Positions 7,133 through 12,790 of a DNA stretch of 12,790 bases are shown in pieces (position 1 is the first letter of the stretch; every line of letters begins with the position of its first letter). A program made the translations under genes and the position numbers. The stretch comes from Pseudomonadota bacterium. Lineage in GTDB: Bacteria > Pseudomonadota > Alphaproteobacteria > Azospirillales > Azospirillaceae. The DNA is taken from the NCBI GenBank assembly GCA_023411035.1, contig JAEYPE010000085.1, positions 1 through 12,790 on the forward strand, in the 5' to 3' direction. The notes below the pieces were generated by a model. It saw only the letters and a program-made list of their open reading frames with translations. It was not told where the DNA came from and searched no databases.

Positions 7133-7375
7133 ATGATCCTCTACGCCCTGCGCTGCGCCTGCGGCCACGAATTCGACCAGTGGTTCAAGAACATGGCCGA
7201 TTACGACAGCAAGAAGGCCGATGGCCTGCCCTGCCCGTCCTGCGGCGGGACGGAGGTGTCCAAGGCGATCATGGCGCCGCGCGTCGGCGCGTCCAAGCCG
7301 TCGCCCGCGCCGATGCACCCCTGCAACCCGTCCGGCTGCGGCAACGCCATGTGCCCCATGTCGCAGATGGCGTGA
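7133..7375 (+). CDS. Short DUF1178-family zinc-ribbon-like protein with Cys-rich tail
   Basis: An 80-residue protein. The start MILYALRCACGHEFDQWF followed by ADYDSKKADGLPCPSCGG and the KAIMAP motif (44-49) match the DUF1178 family. Cys8/Cys10 with Cys34/Cys37 could bind one zinc ion. Function is unknown. DUF1178 proteins I know are around 140-150 residues, so this copy is about half length. After a Pro/Ser linker it ends in a tail with C-x4-C-x4-C (Cys64, Cys69, Cys74) and four methionines, which looks like a second metal site. The start is well supported by AAGGAA at 7119-7124, 8 bases upstream. It is 93 bases after the glycosylase gene and may be co-transcribed. Its stop is 12 bases from the convergent next gene. 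Confidence 0.85.
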   Translation: MILYALRCACGHEFDQWFKNMADYDSKKADGLPCPSCGGTEVSKAIMAPRVGASKPSPAPMHPCNPSGCGNAMCPMSQMA

Positions 7376-7387
7376 ACCGTCCCCGGC

Positions 7388-8272
7388 CTACCGGCGTCCG
7401 CGTCCGCCGCTGCCGAGCGGCGGCAGGGCGCCGGCGGTCAGTTCCTCCCGGCGCCGGGCGCTGCCGAAGCTCGGCTCTCGGCGCTGGTCGCGCGGACCGT
7501 CGTTGCGCGGCGCCGGCTGCGGTGCCCCCGCACGCCCGCTGCGCCACCACGCGAAGCCGATGCCGAGCACCGTCGCCCCGATCACGCCCATCACGCCATA
7601 GCGGACGCCGTTGCTCGCCCAGGCCGGAAACACCGACCCGCCGTCCGCCGCCGGCTGCACCACCGGAACCGGCTGCCCGGACGGGGTGGCGGCGGTGACG
7701 CTGGCCCGCGGAGCGGCCTGCGGCACCGGACCCTGCGACGGGGCAGCGGCGGGGGAAGCAGGGGCCGTTGGAGAGGGCACGCTGGACGAATGGTTGCCGG
7801 TTGCGGGCGGTCCGGCGCTGAACTGCGCGCCTCCGCCGAAGCTGCCCGTTCCGCTGTCGATCCGCTGGGTGGGGGCGGCGCGGGGCACCACCTCCCGCTG
7901 GGGTTCGCGCGGCGCTTGGCCCGGACCGCCGCCACCCACCTTCTGCTGGGCGAGGTTGCCCACGGTCGGAGGGGCCTTGCCCTCCCGTTCACTCATCATC
8001 CTGGCGATGGTCGCCTTGTCGAGCTGGTTGGTCACCGGCAGTCCGTTGGCGGCCTGATACTTGCCGAGCGCGGCCTTCGTCTCCGCGTGCATCTGGCCGT
8101 TGGCCCGCCCGCCGATGTTGTAGCCCTTCTCCTTCAGGATGGTCTGGGCCCATTGGATGTCCGCCGTCGATTGCGCCCGCGCCGGACCACCCATCAGCAG
8201 CCCTGCCGCCAGAACCGGCACCACCACAGCCAGCGCGACCGCGCGGCGCGCGCGGCGCGAACCACCCGTCAT
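7388..8272 (-). CDS. Exported protein with peptidoglycan-binding-like domain and C-terminal membrane segment
   Basis: A 294-residue envelope protein. A basic N-terminus and hydrophobic core (AVALAVVVPVLAAGLLMGG) end at ARA-Q, a good signal peptidase I site. The next part (about 35-95), TADIQWAQTILKEKGYNIGG, then TKAALGKYQAANGLPVTNQL, has the pattern of a PG_binding_1 repeat. Residues about 100-215 are Pro/Ala/Gln-rich linker. Around 223-243 there is a hydrophobic stretch (VRYGVMGVIGATVLGIGFAW) that could anchor it, followed by an Arg-rich tail. With both signals it would be periplasmic with a cytoplasmic tail. Start choice: ATG 8278 sits directly against GGAGG with no spacer, while ATG 8272 is 6 bases from it, so 8272 is used. 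Function is probably cell-wall attachment. It diverges from the lipoprotein gene at 8512. Confidence 0.82.
   Translation of the reverse strand: MTGGSRRARRAVALAVVVPVLAAGLLMGGPARAQSTADIQWAQTILKEKGYNIGGRANGQMHAETKAALGKYQAANGLPVTNQLDKATIARMMSEREGKAPPTVGNLAQQKVGGGGPGQAPREPQREVVPRAAPTQRIDSGTGSFGGGAQFSAGPPATGNHSSSVPSPTAPASPAAAPSQGPVPQAAPRASVTAATPSGQPVPVVQPAADGGSVFPAWASNGVRYGVMGVIGATVLGIGFAWWRSGRAGAPQPAPRNDGPRDQRREPSFGSARRREELTAGALPPLGSGGRGRR
7404..7423. terminator. Hairpin downstream of the DUF1178 gene (weak terminator candidate)
   Basis: CCGCCGCT and AGCGGCGG form a perfect 8-bp stem with a GCCG loop, 28 bases past the DUF1178 stop codon. It lies inside the 3' end of the convergent gene, which encodes a Gly/Arg-rich tail here, and no T-run follows. 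It may be a by-product of GC-rich coding sequence. Confidence 0.25.
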
Positions 8273-8511
8273 GACCATCCTCCGTCCGTGACGCCAAAAC
8301 CGTTGCCGAAACCAATATCGCGAATGCGCAATCGTGTTACCAGATCACGGCGGATTTCCGGGCGCGATTTTCGTGCGCCTGCGTTGCAGCCGCATCAGGT
8401 CCCCTACTCTTGGGCCTACCCGGAAGGTCGGGCCTATTCCCCTTTCGTTAACGGATGCGCGCGCAAAAACGTGGTACAGATCCCGTTGGGCGCTTTGTGG
8501 GAGGCCGTGGC
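8273..8511. other. Divergent intergenic region (239 bases)
   Basis: This is the longest gap in the window, between two genes reading outward. It must hold promoters for both. I see only weak -35/-10 candidates and no convincing operator, hairpin or small ORF. GGAGG (8279-8283 as read on the minus strand) and GGGAGG (8499-8504) are the ribosome binding sites that fix the two start codons. Confidence 0.6.
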
Positions 8512-8772
8512 ATGGCGACGCTGAAACACTCGGCTTTGGCGGCCGGAGCGCTGCTGCTGGCCTCCTGCGGCAGCACCCCGGCCTATCGGGAATGGACGGC
8601 GACGGAAACCACGGCGACCGCCGCCTATGACGAATGCACGGAACAGGTGGACACCACCATGCGCCTGCGCGGCTATCCCTACCGCCCGCTGCCGGAAACC
8701 CCGCAATTCCGCTACCGCAAGGAGATCTTCGCCCTGTGCATGCGCCGCAAGGGCTATACGGCGGAAGACTGA
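8512..8772 (+). CDS. Small lipoprotein of unknown function
   Basis: An 86-residue protein with a lipoprotein signal: MATLKHSALAAGALLLASC has the lipobox LASC with Cys19 as the lipid-modified residue, followed by Gly-Ser. This points to export and membrane anchoring. The Ser/Gly at +2/+3 favour the outer membrane by the usual Lol rule, which may not hold in this group. The mature part is about 68 residues, has two further Cys (in YDECTEQV and FALCMRRKGY) that could form a disulfide, and ends with a pattern (RKEIFALCMRRKGYTAED) seen in small uncharacterised alphaproteobacterial lipoproteins. The frame opens at 8455, but ATG 8512 is correct because GGGAGG lies 7 bases upstream and the lipobox falls at the expected place. 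The stop is 4 bases from the convergent gene. Confidence 0.8.
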   Translation: MATLKHSALAAGALLLASCGSTPAYREWTATETTATAAYDECTEQVDTTMRLRGYPYRPLPETPQFRYRKEIFALCMRRKGYTAED

Positions 8773-8776
8773 GCCG

Positions 8777-9205
8777 TTACGGCCCCGGCAGGCCATAGCG
8801 CAGATACAGCACACCACCGATCAGCACCCCGGCCAGCACCACCACCGCGTAGAAGCGCAGGGGCAACGGCACCTTTTCCCGCCTCCGCAGTCCCTTGGCC
8901 GCCGCGGCGGAACGGGGCAACGGCCTCGCCGGAGCGGCCTTCCGGCTCTTTCCGGCTGCCCCCGCCTGGTTGGGGTCATGCAATTCGATGAGTTTCCAGT
9001 TGAACTCCATCCCCTCGCCGCCGGCATCGGCGTTGTGGTCGAGCTGGATCAGGCGGAAATAGGCGCGCGGGTTCACACGCACCATCAGGTTGAAGCGGGC
9101 GCGGGCGTGGTCCAGGTCCTCCCCGACCTCCAGCGTCTTCCAGCCTTTGCCGCGCGCCTTCTGGATGGCGAAGCGGGTCGGTTGGGAGGCTGAATTCGGC
9201 GCCAT
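8777..9205 (-). CDS. Conserved hypothetical protein with C-terminal membrane anchor
   Basis: A 142-residue protein I do not recognise. Residues about 10-76 form a compact domain (FAIQKARGKGWKTLEVGED, then ARARFNLMVRVNPRAYFRLI, then MEFNWKLIELHD) that looks like a small alpha/beta fold. Residues 80-112 are a basic, Ala/Pro/Arg-rich linker. Residues 116-137 (LRFYAVVVLAGVLIGGVLYL) form one transmembrane helix with only five residues after it. There is no signal peptide, so the domain probably stays in the cytoplasm as a tail-anchored protein. The gene starts 18 bases after the GH1 glucosidase stop, and the two are probably co-transcribed. ATG 9205 has only a G-rich stretch upstream. Confidence 0.7.
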   Translation of the reverse strand: MAPNSASQPTRFAIQKARGKGWKTLEVGEDLDHARARFNLMVRVNPRAYFRLIQLDHNADAGGEGMEFNWKLIELHDPNQAGAAGKSRKAAPARPLPRSAAAAKGLRRREKVPLPLRFYAVVVLAGVLIGGVLYLRYGLPGP

Positions 9206-9223
9206 GATCGCGGTTCCGCCCCC

Positions 9224-10672
9224 TTAAACAGACGTCGGGACGCCTTTCCTCCGGATCACGTCGGCGTACCAGTGGTAGCTGGCCTTGGGGCGGCGCTCCA
9301 GCGTCCGGCGGTCCACCTCGATCAGCCCGAAGCGGCGCTGGTAGCCCTCCGCCCACTCGAAATTGTCCAGCAGGCTCCACACGAACCAGCCCCGCAGATC
9401 GACCCCTTCCTCCAGCGCCTGATGACCGGCCAGCATGTGGCGGCGCAGGTAGCTGATGCGGTCGTTGTCCTGCACGAAGCCCTTCGGCCCGGTCTGTTCG
9501 GGATAGGCCGCGCCGTTCTCCATCACATAGACGGGCGGGTTGCCGTATTCCTGCTTCAGCTCGATCAGCATCTCGGCGATGCCGTCGGGTTCCACCGGCC
9601 ATCCCATGCCCGTCGTCGGCGTGCCCTCCGGCGGGGAACCGTAGCCGGTGCCGAACAGGCCCGCCGGGTCCGGCTGCTGGTGCATGCGGCTGTAATAGTT
9701 GATGCCCAGGAAATCGAGGGGCTGCCGGATCGCCTCCAGGTCGCCGGCCTTCACCAGCGGGGCGAATCCGTCGCGCAGAAGCTCCGGATACTCGCCGCGC
9801 AGAAGCGGGTCGAGGCAGGCGCGGTTCCACACCGCGTCCCACATCAGCGCGGCGTCCTGGTTGGCGTCCAGCCCGCCGACCGGCCACACCGGCTGGAGCG
9901 ACAGCACGGTGCCGAGTTGCCAGCCCTTGCCCCCGCCCGCCGCGCGTAGCGCCTTCAGCGCCATGCCCTGGGCCAGATTCTGATGGTGGAGCGCCTTGAA
10001 GTAATTGCCCTTCCCGGTCAGCCCCGGCGCATGCCCGCCCAGCCCGTGGCCGAAGATGGCATGAACAGACGGCTCGTTCAGCATGGTCCAGTGCTTCGCC
10101 CGGTCGCCGATCCGGGCGGCGACGATCTGGGCGTAGTCGGTGAACCAGCCCGCGATGTCCCGGTTGGTCCAGCCGCCGCGGTCCTGTAGCGCCTGGGGCA
10201 GGTCCCAGTGATAGAGGCAGGGCCAGGGCGCGATCCCCTTCGCCAGCAGCGCGTCGGTCAGCCGGTCATAGAAGTCCAGACCCTCGGCGTTGGGAGCGCC
10301 GGTGCCGGTGGGCTGGATTCGCGGCCAGGCGATGGAAAAGCGGTAGGCGTTCATGCCCGCCTTCGCCATCAGATCCACGTCTTCGGCGTAGCGGTTGTAA
10401 TGGTCGCAGGCCACGTCGCCCGTGTCGCCGTTCGCCACCTTCCCGAAGGCATGGCTGAAGGTATCCCACACGCTGGGCCCGCGCCCGCCCGCCGTCACCG
10501 CCCCTTCGATCTGGTAGGAGGAGGTGGAGGCGCCCCAGACGAACCTGTCCGGAAAGACGGCCAGCGTTTCCGACGGCTGGGCCACCGCGGCGCGGCGCGT
10601 GGTCAGAAAGGCCCCGGCCGTGGCCACCACCCCCGTGGCCGCCGCCGCCTTCAGGAAACTCCGCCGCCGCAT
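9224..10672 (-). CDS. Tat-exported GH1 beta-glucosidase
   Basis: Glycoside hydrolase family 1 enzyme that cleaves beta-linked glucose or related sugars from short oligosaccharides or glycosides, with retention of configuration. Across 482 residues it has the GH1 N-terminal signature FVWGASTSSYQIEGA (44-58), the acid/base glutamate Glu200 in TMLNEPSVHAIFGHG, the nucleophile Glu385 in VYVMENGAAY, and the aglycone/glycone-site motif WSLLDNFEWAEGY (432-444). All key residues are present and the length is normal. It begins with a twin-arginine signal (RRRSFLKAAAATG, then an Ala-rich core, probable cleavage near AVA-Q at residue 32), which is unusual because most bacterial GH1 enzymes are cytoplasmic. 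The start is supported by GAGAGGAA 6 bases upstream. It heads a two-gene unit with the membrane protein at 8777. Confidence 0.95.
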   Translation of the reverse strand: MRRRSFLKAAAATGVVATAGAFLTTRRAAVAQPSETLAVFPDRFVWGASTSSYQIEGAVTAGGRGPSVWDTFSHAFGKVANGDTGDVACDHYNRYAEDVDLMAKAGMNAYRFSIAWPRIQPTGTGAPNAEGLDFYDRLTDALLAKGIAPWPCLYHWDLPQALQDRGGWTNRDIAGWFTDYAQIVAARIGDRAKHWTMLNEPSVHAIFGHGLGGHAPGLTGKGNYFKALHHQNLAQGMALKALRAAGGGKGWQLGTVLSLQPVWPVGGLDANQDAALMWDAVWNRACLDPLLRGEYPELLRDGFAPLVKAGDLEAIRQPLDFLGINYYSRMHQQPDPAGLFGTGYGSPPEGTPTTGMGWPVEPDGIAEMLIELKQEYGNPPVYVMENGAAYPEQTGPKGFVQDNDRISYLRRHMLAGHQALEEGVDLRGWFVWSLLDNFEWAEGYQRRFGLIEVDRRTLERRPKASYHWYADVIRRKGVPTSV

Positions 10673-10707
10673 ACCGAATTCCTCTCGCCGTCCGGGTCGT
10701 CCGCGAC

Positions 10708-10735
10708 AATGTAAGAAGACCGGGCGTCAGCGCAA
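10708..10735 (-). promoter_or_regulatory. Candidate promoter for the GH1 unit
   Basis: On the minus strand TTGCGC (10735-10730) is followed after 16 bases by TACATT (10713-10708, 4 of 6 matches), 35 bases upstream of the GH1 start codon. No catabolite-type operator was recognised beside it. Confidence 0.35.
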
Positions 10736-10814
10736 CAGGCGGCTCGCATCGGCATGGCGCCGCAACCGGTTTCCCCGGATAGGCGTAGCCTGGACCATGA
10801 GGTATGATGGCGCC

Positions 10815-11009
10815 ATGAACGGACTTTTCGTGTTTCTCCTGATCCTCGCGCTCGGTCTGGTCGTGGCCTCGCTGTTCACCGGGCTGTTCTTCATGGCGCG
10901 CGGCGGCCAGGGCGATTCGCGCAAATCGAACAAGGCGATGCGGATGCGCGTCGTGCTTCAGGGCGTGGCGCTTGTGCTGTTCCTGCTCGCCATTCTAACC
11001 CACGGCTAA
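10815..11009 (+). CDS. HIG1-domain twin-transmembrane protein
   Basis: A 64-residue inner-membrane protein with two hydrophobic helices (about 3-27 and 46-62) joined by a short basic loop, GGQGDSRKSNKAMRMRVVLQ. The loop ends in R-x-R-x3-Q (RMRVVLQ), the core of the motif that defines the HIG1 family. Here Asn stands where many members have Gln or Ile. HIG1 proteins associate with cytochrome c oxidase in mitochondria and some alphaproteobacteria, so a role beside respiratory complexes is plausible but not shown. An in-frame ATG at 10797 would add six residues. Neither start has a good ribosome binding site (GAGG lies 12 bases before 10815). It is 19 bases upstream of the adenosyltransferase gene, so the two are probably one operon. 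Confidence 0.82.
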   Translation: MNGLFVFLLILALGLVVASLFTGLFFMARGGQGDSRKSNKAMRMRVVLQGVALVLFLLAILTHG

Positions 11010-11028
11010 GAGAAGACCGGTACGAATC

Positions 11029-11598
11029 ATGGTCAGTTTGACGCGCATCTACACCCGCGGCGGGGACCGCGGCCAGACCTCGCTGGGCGACGGGCGCCGC
11101 GTGCCCAAGCACGACCCGCGCGTCGCCGCCTACGGCACGGTGGACGAGGCGAACGCCGTCATCGGATTGGTCCGCCTGCACACCACGGACCAGCCGGACA
11201 TCGACGCCATGCTGTCGCGCATCCAGAACGACCTGTTCGACCTGGGCGCCGACCTCTGCACGCCGGAGGCGGAGGACCCGCCCTACCCGCCGCTGCGCAT
11301 CCTGGACTCGCAGGTGAACCGGTTGGAGGCCGAAATCGACGCGATGAACGCGGACCTCGCCCCGCTCGACTCCTTCGTGCTGCCCGGCGGTTCCCCCGCC
11401 GCGGCGCATCTGCATCTGGCCCGCACGGTGGTGCGGCGCGCCGAACGGCTGATGACCGAGCTGGCTGAGACCGAACCCGTCAACCCGGCGGCGGTGAAGT
11501 ACGCCAACCGCCTGTCCGACCATCTGTTCGTGCTGAGCCGGAAGATGAACGCGAACGGAGCGTCCGACGTGCTGTGGGTTCCGGGCGCAAACCGTTGA
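11029..11598 (+). CDS. pduO: Cob(I)alamin adenosyltransferase, PduO type
   Basis: This cytoplasmic enzyme transfers the 5'-deoxyadenosyl group of ATP to reduced cobalamin, making adenosylcobalamin for mutases such as methylmalonyl-CoA mutase. The 189 residues carry the family's blocks in order: N-terminal ATP-binding YTRGGDRGQTSLGDG (8-22), AAYGTVDEANAVIGLVR (33-49), the central FVLPGGSPAAAHLHLARTVV (116-135) with RRAERL after it, and C-terminal ANRLSDHLFVLSRKMN (159-174). Length and motifs are typical and no key segment is missing. ATG 11029 has GAGAAG about 13 bases upstream, which is rather far. Its neighbours, a HIG1 protein before and etfB-etfA after, suggest a role in acyl-CoA and propionate oxidation (inference). 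I found no B12 riboswitch upstream. Confidence 0.95.
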   Translation: MVSLTRIYTRGGDRGQTSLGDGRRVPKHDPRVAAYGTVDEANAVIGLVRLHTTDQPDIDAMLSRIQNDLFDLGADLCTPEAEDPPYPPLRILDSQVNRLEAEIDAMNADLAPLDSFVLPGGSPAAAHLHLARTVVRRAERLMTELAETEPVNPAAVKYANRLSDHLFVLSRKMNANGASDVLWVPGANR

Positions 11599-11637
11599 TG
11601 CAATTCCGTCTCCTTCGCGCTTGCGGCGTGGGCGGCG

Positions 11638-11666
11638 TTGACAGCCAAAACGCCAACTCCTATGGT
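11638..11666 (+). promoter_or_regulatory. Probable sigma-70 promoter of etfB-etfA
   Basis: A perfect TTGACA (11638-11643) is followed after exactly 17 bases by TATGGT (11661-11666, 4 of 6 matches), with a start expected near 11673 and a leader of about 70 bases. TGACAGC (11639-11645) recurs as its inverse GCTGTCA (11673-11679), and GGCGTT (11634-11639) pairs with AACGCC (11649-11654), so a regulator site overlapping the promoter is possible. Confidence 0.6.
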
Positions 11667-11743
11667 CGCAGCGCTGTCACAAGCTGCCCGATTCGGCGCC
11701 AGCCACAAAGACGTGCCTGCATAATTGTAAAAAAGGGTGGGAT

Positions 11744-12493
11744 ATGAAGGTCCTCGTCCCGGTCAAGCGGGTGGTCGATTACAACGTCAAGATCCGCGTC
11801 AAGGCGGACGGTTCCGGCGTTGAGACCGCCAACGTTAAGATGAGCATGAACCCCTTCGACGAAATCGCCGTCGAGGAGGCCGTTCGCCTGAAGGAAGCCG
11901 GCAAGGCGACCGAGGTCATCGTGGTGTCCGTCGGCCCGGCGACCGCGCAGGAGACGCTGCGCACCGCGCTGGCCATGGGCGCCGACCGCGGCATCCTGGT
12001 GCAGACCGACGCCGAGACGCAGCCGCTGGCCGTCGCCAAGGTGCTGAAGGCGCTGGTCGACAAGGAAGGCCCGACGCTGGTCATCCTGGGCAAGCAGGCG
12101 ATCGACGACGATTGCAACCAGACCGGGCAGATGCTCGCCGCCCTGCTGGGCTGGCCGCAGGGCACCTTCGCCTCCAAGGTCGTGGCCGGCGAGGGCGCGG
12201 TGACCGTGACCCGCGAGATCGACGGCGGCCTGGAGACGGTGGAGTTGACGCTGCCCGCGGTGGTCACCGCCGACCTGCGCCTCAACGAGCCGCGCTACGC
12301 CTCGCTGCCCAACATCATGAAGGCCAAGAAGAAGCCCATCGAGACGCTGGCCCCCGACGCGCTGGGCGTCGACGTGGCGCCGCGCCTGACCACGCTCAAG
12401 GTCGCCGAGCCGGCCAAGCGCAAGGCCGGCGTCAAGGTCGCCGACGTCGCCGCCCTGGTCGACAAGCTCAAGAACGAAGCCCGCGCGATCTGA
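11744..12493 (+). CDS. etfB: Electron transfer flavoprotein beta subunit
   Basis: Beta subunit of ETF, the soluble FAD/AMP heterodimer that collects electrons from acyl-CoA dehydrogenases and passes them to ETF:ubiquinone oxidoreductase. The 249 residues match the family in length and motifs: N-terminal MKVLVPVKRVVDYNVKI, AMP-binding MNPFDEIAVEEA (35-46), VILGKQAIDDDCNQTGQML (113-131), and the ETF-beta signature running from VTREIDGG (155-162) through VVTADLRLNEPRYASLPNIM (173-192) to the KAKKK stretch. The start is clear, with a purine-rich AAAAAGGGTGGGAT just upstream. etfA follows after 35 bases. It has its own promoter, so it can be expressed apart from the adenosyltransferase gene. Confidence 0.97.
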   Translation: MKVLVPVKRVVDYNVKIRVKADGSGVETANVKMSMNPFDEIAVEEAVRLKEAGKATEVIVVSVGPATAQETLRTALAMGADRGILVQTDAETQPLAVAKVLKALVDKEGPTLVILGKQAIDDDCNQTGQMLAALLGWPQGTFASKVVAGEGAVTVTREIDGGLETVELTLPAVVTADLRLNEPRYASLPNIMKAKKKPIETLAPDALGVDVAPRLTTLKVAEPAKRKAGVKVADVAALVDKLKNEARAI

Positions 12494-12528
12494 AGGGCCA
12501 GTGCGCCTTGAAGGGAAAGTGATCTGAC

Positions 12529-12790
12529 ATGTCCATTCTCGTCATTGCCGAACACGACAACGCCGCGCTGAAGGCCGCCACGCTGAACGCGGTCAGCGCC
12601 GCCGCCAAGATCGGTGGGGAAGTCCACATTCTGGTCGCCGGCCAGGGCGCCCAGGCCGTCGCCGAGGCCGCCGCCAAGGTGGCCGGCGTGTCCAAGGTGC
12701 TGCTGGCCGACGACGCGGCCTATGCCCACCCGCTGCCGGAGAACGTCGCGCCGCTGGTCGTCGGACTGGCCAAGGGCTACGGCCATGTGC
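12529..12790 (+). CDS. etfA: Electron transfer flavoprotein alpha subunit (5' part, cut by window edge)
   Basis: The first 87 codons of the ETF alpha subunit, the partner that binds FAD in the heterodimer. The start MSILVIAEHDNAALKAATLN, the AAKIGGEVHILVAG strand and AGVSKVLLADDAAYAHPLPE are typical for the N-terminal domain. The frame stays open to the end of the window and the FAD-binding C-terminal domain lies beyond it. ATG 12529 has AAGGGA 12 bases upstream and follows the etfB stop by 35 bases. TGAAGGG occurs twice in that gap (12491 and 12509). Translation coupling with etfB is likely, to keep a 1:1 ratio. Confidence 0.95.
   Translation, partial: MSILVIAEHDNAALKAATLNAVSAAAKIGGEVHILVAGQGAQAVAEAAAKVAGVSKVLLADDAAYAHPLPENVAPLVVGLAKGYGHV

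Noticed and set aside
6550..7698. A 382-codon plus-strand frame covering the glycosylase end, the DUF1178 gene and part of the next gene
   Set aside because: It overlaps three well-supported genes in other frames and its translation is Arg/Pro/Ala-rich without a domain.
10673..10814. Cobalamin riboswitch upstream of the HIG1-adenosyltransferase operon
   Set aside because: The 142-base gap is short for this riboswitch and I find no B12 box (GCCACTG-like) or matching stems.

Overview
This is a 12.8 kb stretch of a GC-rich bacterial chromosome or chromid. The gene content suggests an alphaproteobacterium: a HIG1-type small membrane protein, a PduO adenosyltransferase next to etfB-etfA, a PPK2 polyphosphate kinase, a DUF1178 zinc ribbon and several Tat-exported proteins. 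The codon use and protein wording look most like Azospirillum or a close relative in Rhodospirillales. That placement is inferred from recall, not from a search. There are 15 protein-coding genes (the last is cut by the window edge). I see no tRNA or rRNA gene, CRISPR array, insertion sequence or prophage. Coding density is high and no gap between genes exceeds 240 bases.

Left part (1-5839). A TPR protein with a GT-B-like glycosyltransferase module (78-1871) is followed by a PPK2 polyphosphate:nucleotide phosphotransferase (2016-2984). A strong hairpin (3007-3031) separates PPK2 from a convergent, Tat-exported branched-chain-amino-acid-type substrate-binding protein (3045-4319, minus). Divergent from the latter is a second TPR-glycosyltransferase (4433-5839). 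Its N-terminal TPR module matches that of the first one, but it carries a GT-A catalytic domain.

Middle part (5849-8772). An AhpD-like CxxC protein (minus) and an endonuclease III-like Fe-S DNA glycosylase (plus) diverge from an AT-rich region holding a perfect 8+8 inverted repeat. Next come a short DUF1178 zinc-ribbon protein with an extra Cys-rich tail, a secreted or membrane-anchored protein with a peptidoglycan-binding-like domain (minus), and an 86-residue lipoprotein (plus).

Right part (8777-12790). A Tat-exported GH1 beta-glucosidase and a small C-terminally anchored membrane protein form a two-gene unit on the minus strand. Divergent from it is a row on the plus strand: HIG1-like twin-transmembrane protein, PduO-type cob(I)alamin adenosyltransferase, then etfB and etfA. 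etfB has its own consensus-like sigma-70 promoter. The row plausibly links coenzyme B12 supply with acyl-CoA oxidation and respiration.

Most of the window is ordinary core or accessory metabolism. I do not see convincing evidence for a new multi-gene system. The points most worth a second look are the pair of matched TPR modules on unlike glycosyltransferases, the AT-rich palindrome between the AhpD-like and glycosylase genes, the exported glucosidase with its membrane partner, the Cys-rich DUF1178 tail, and several start-site corrections.
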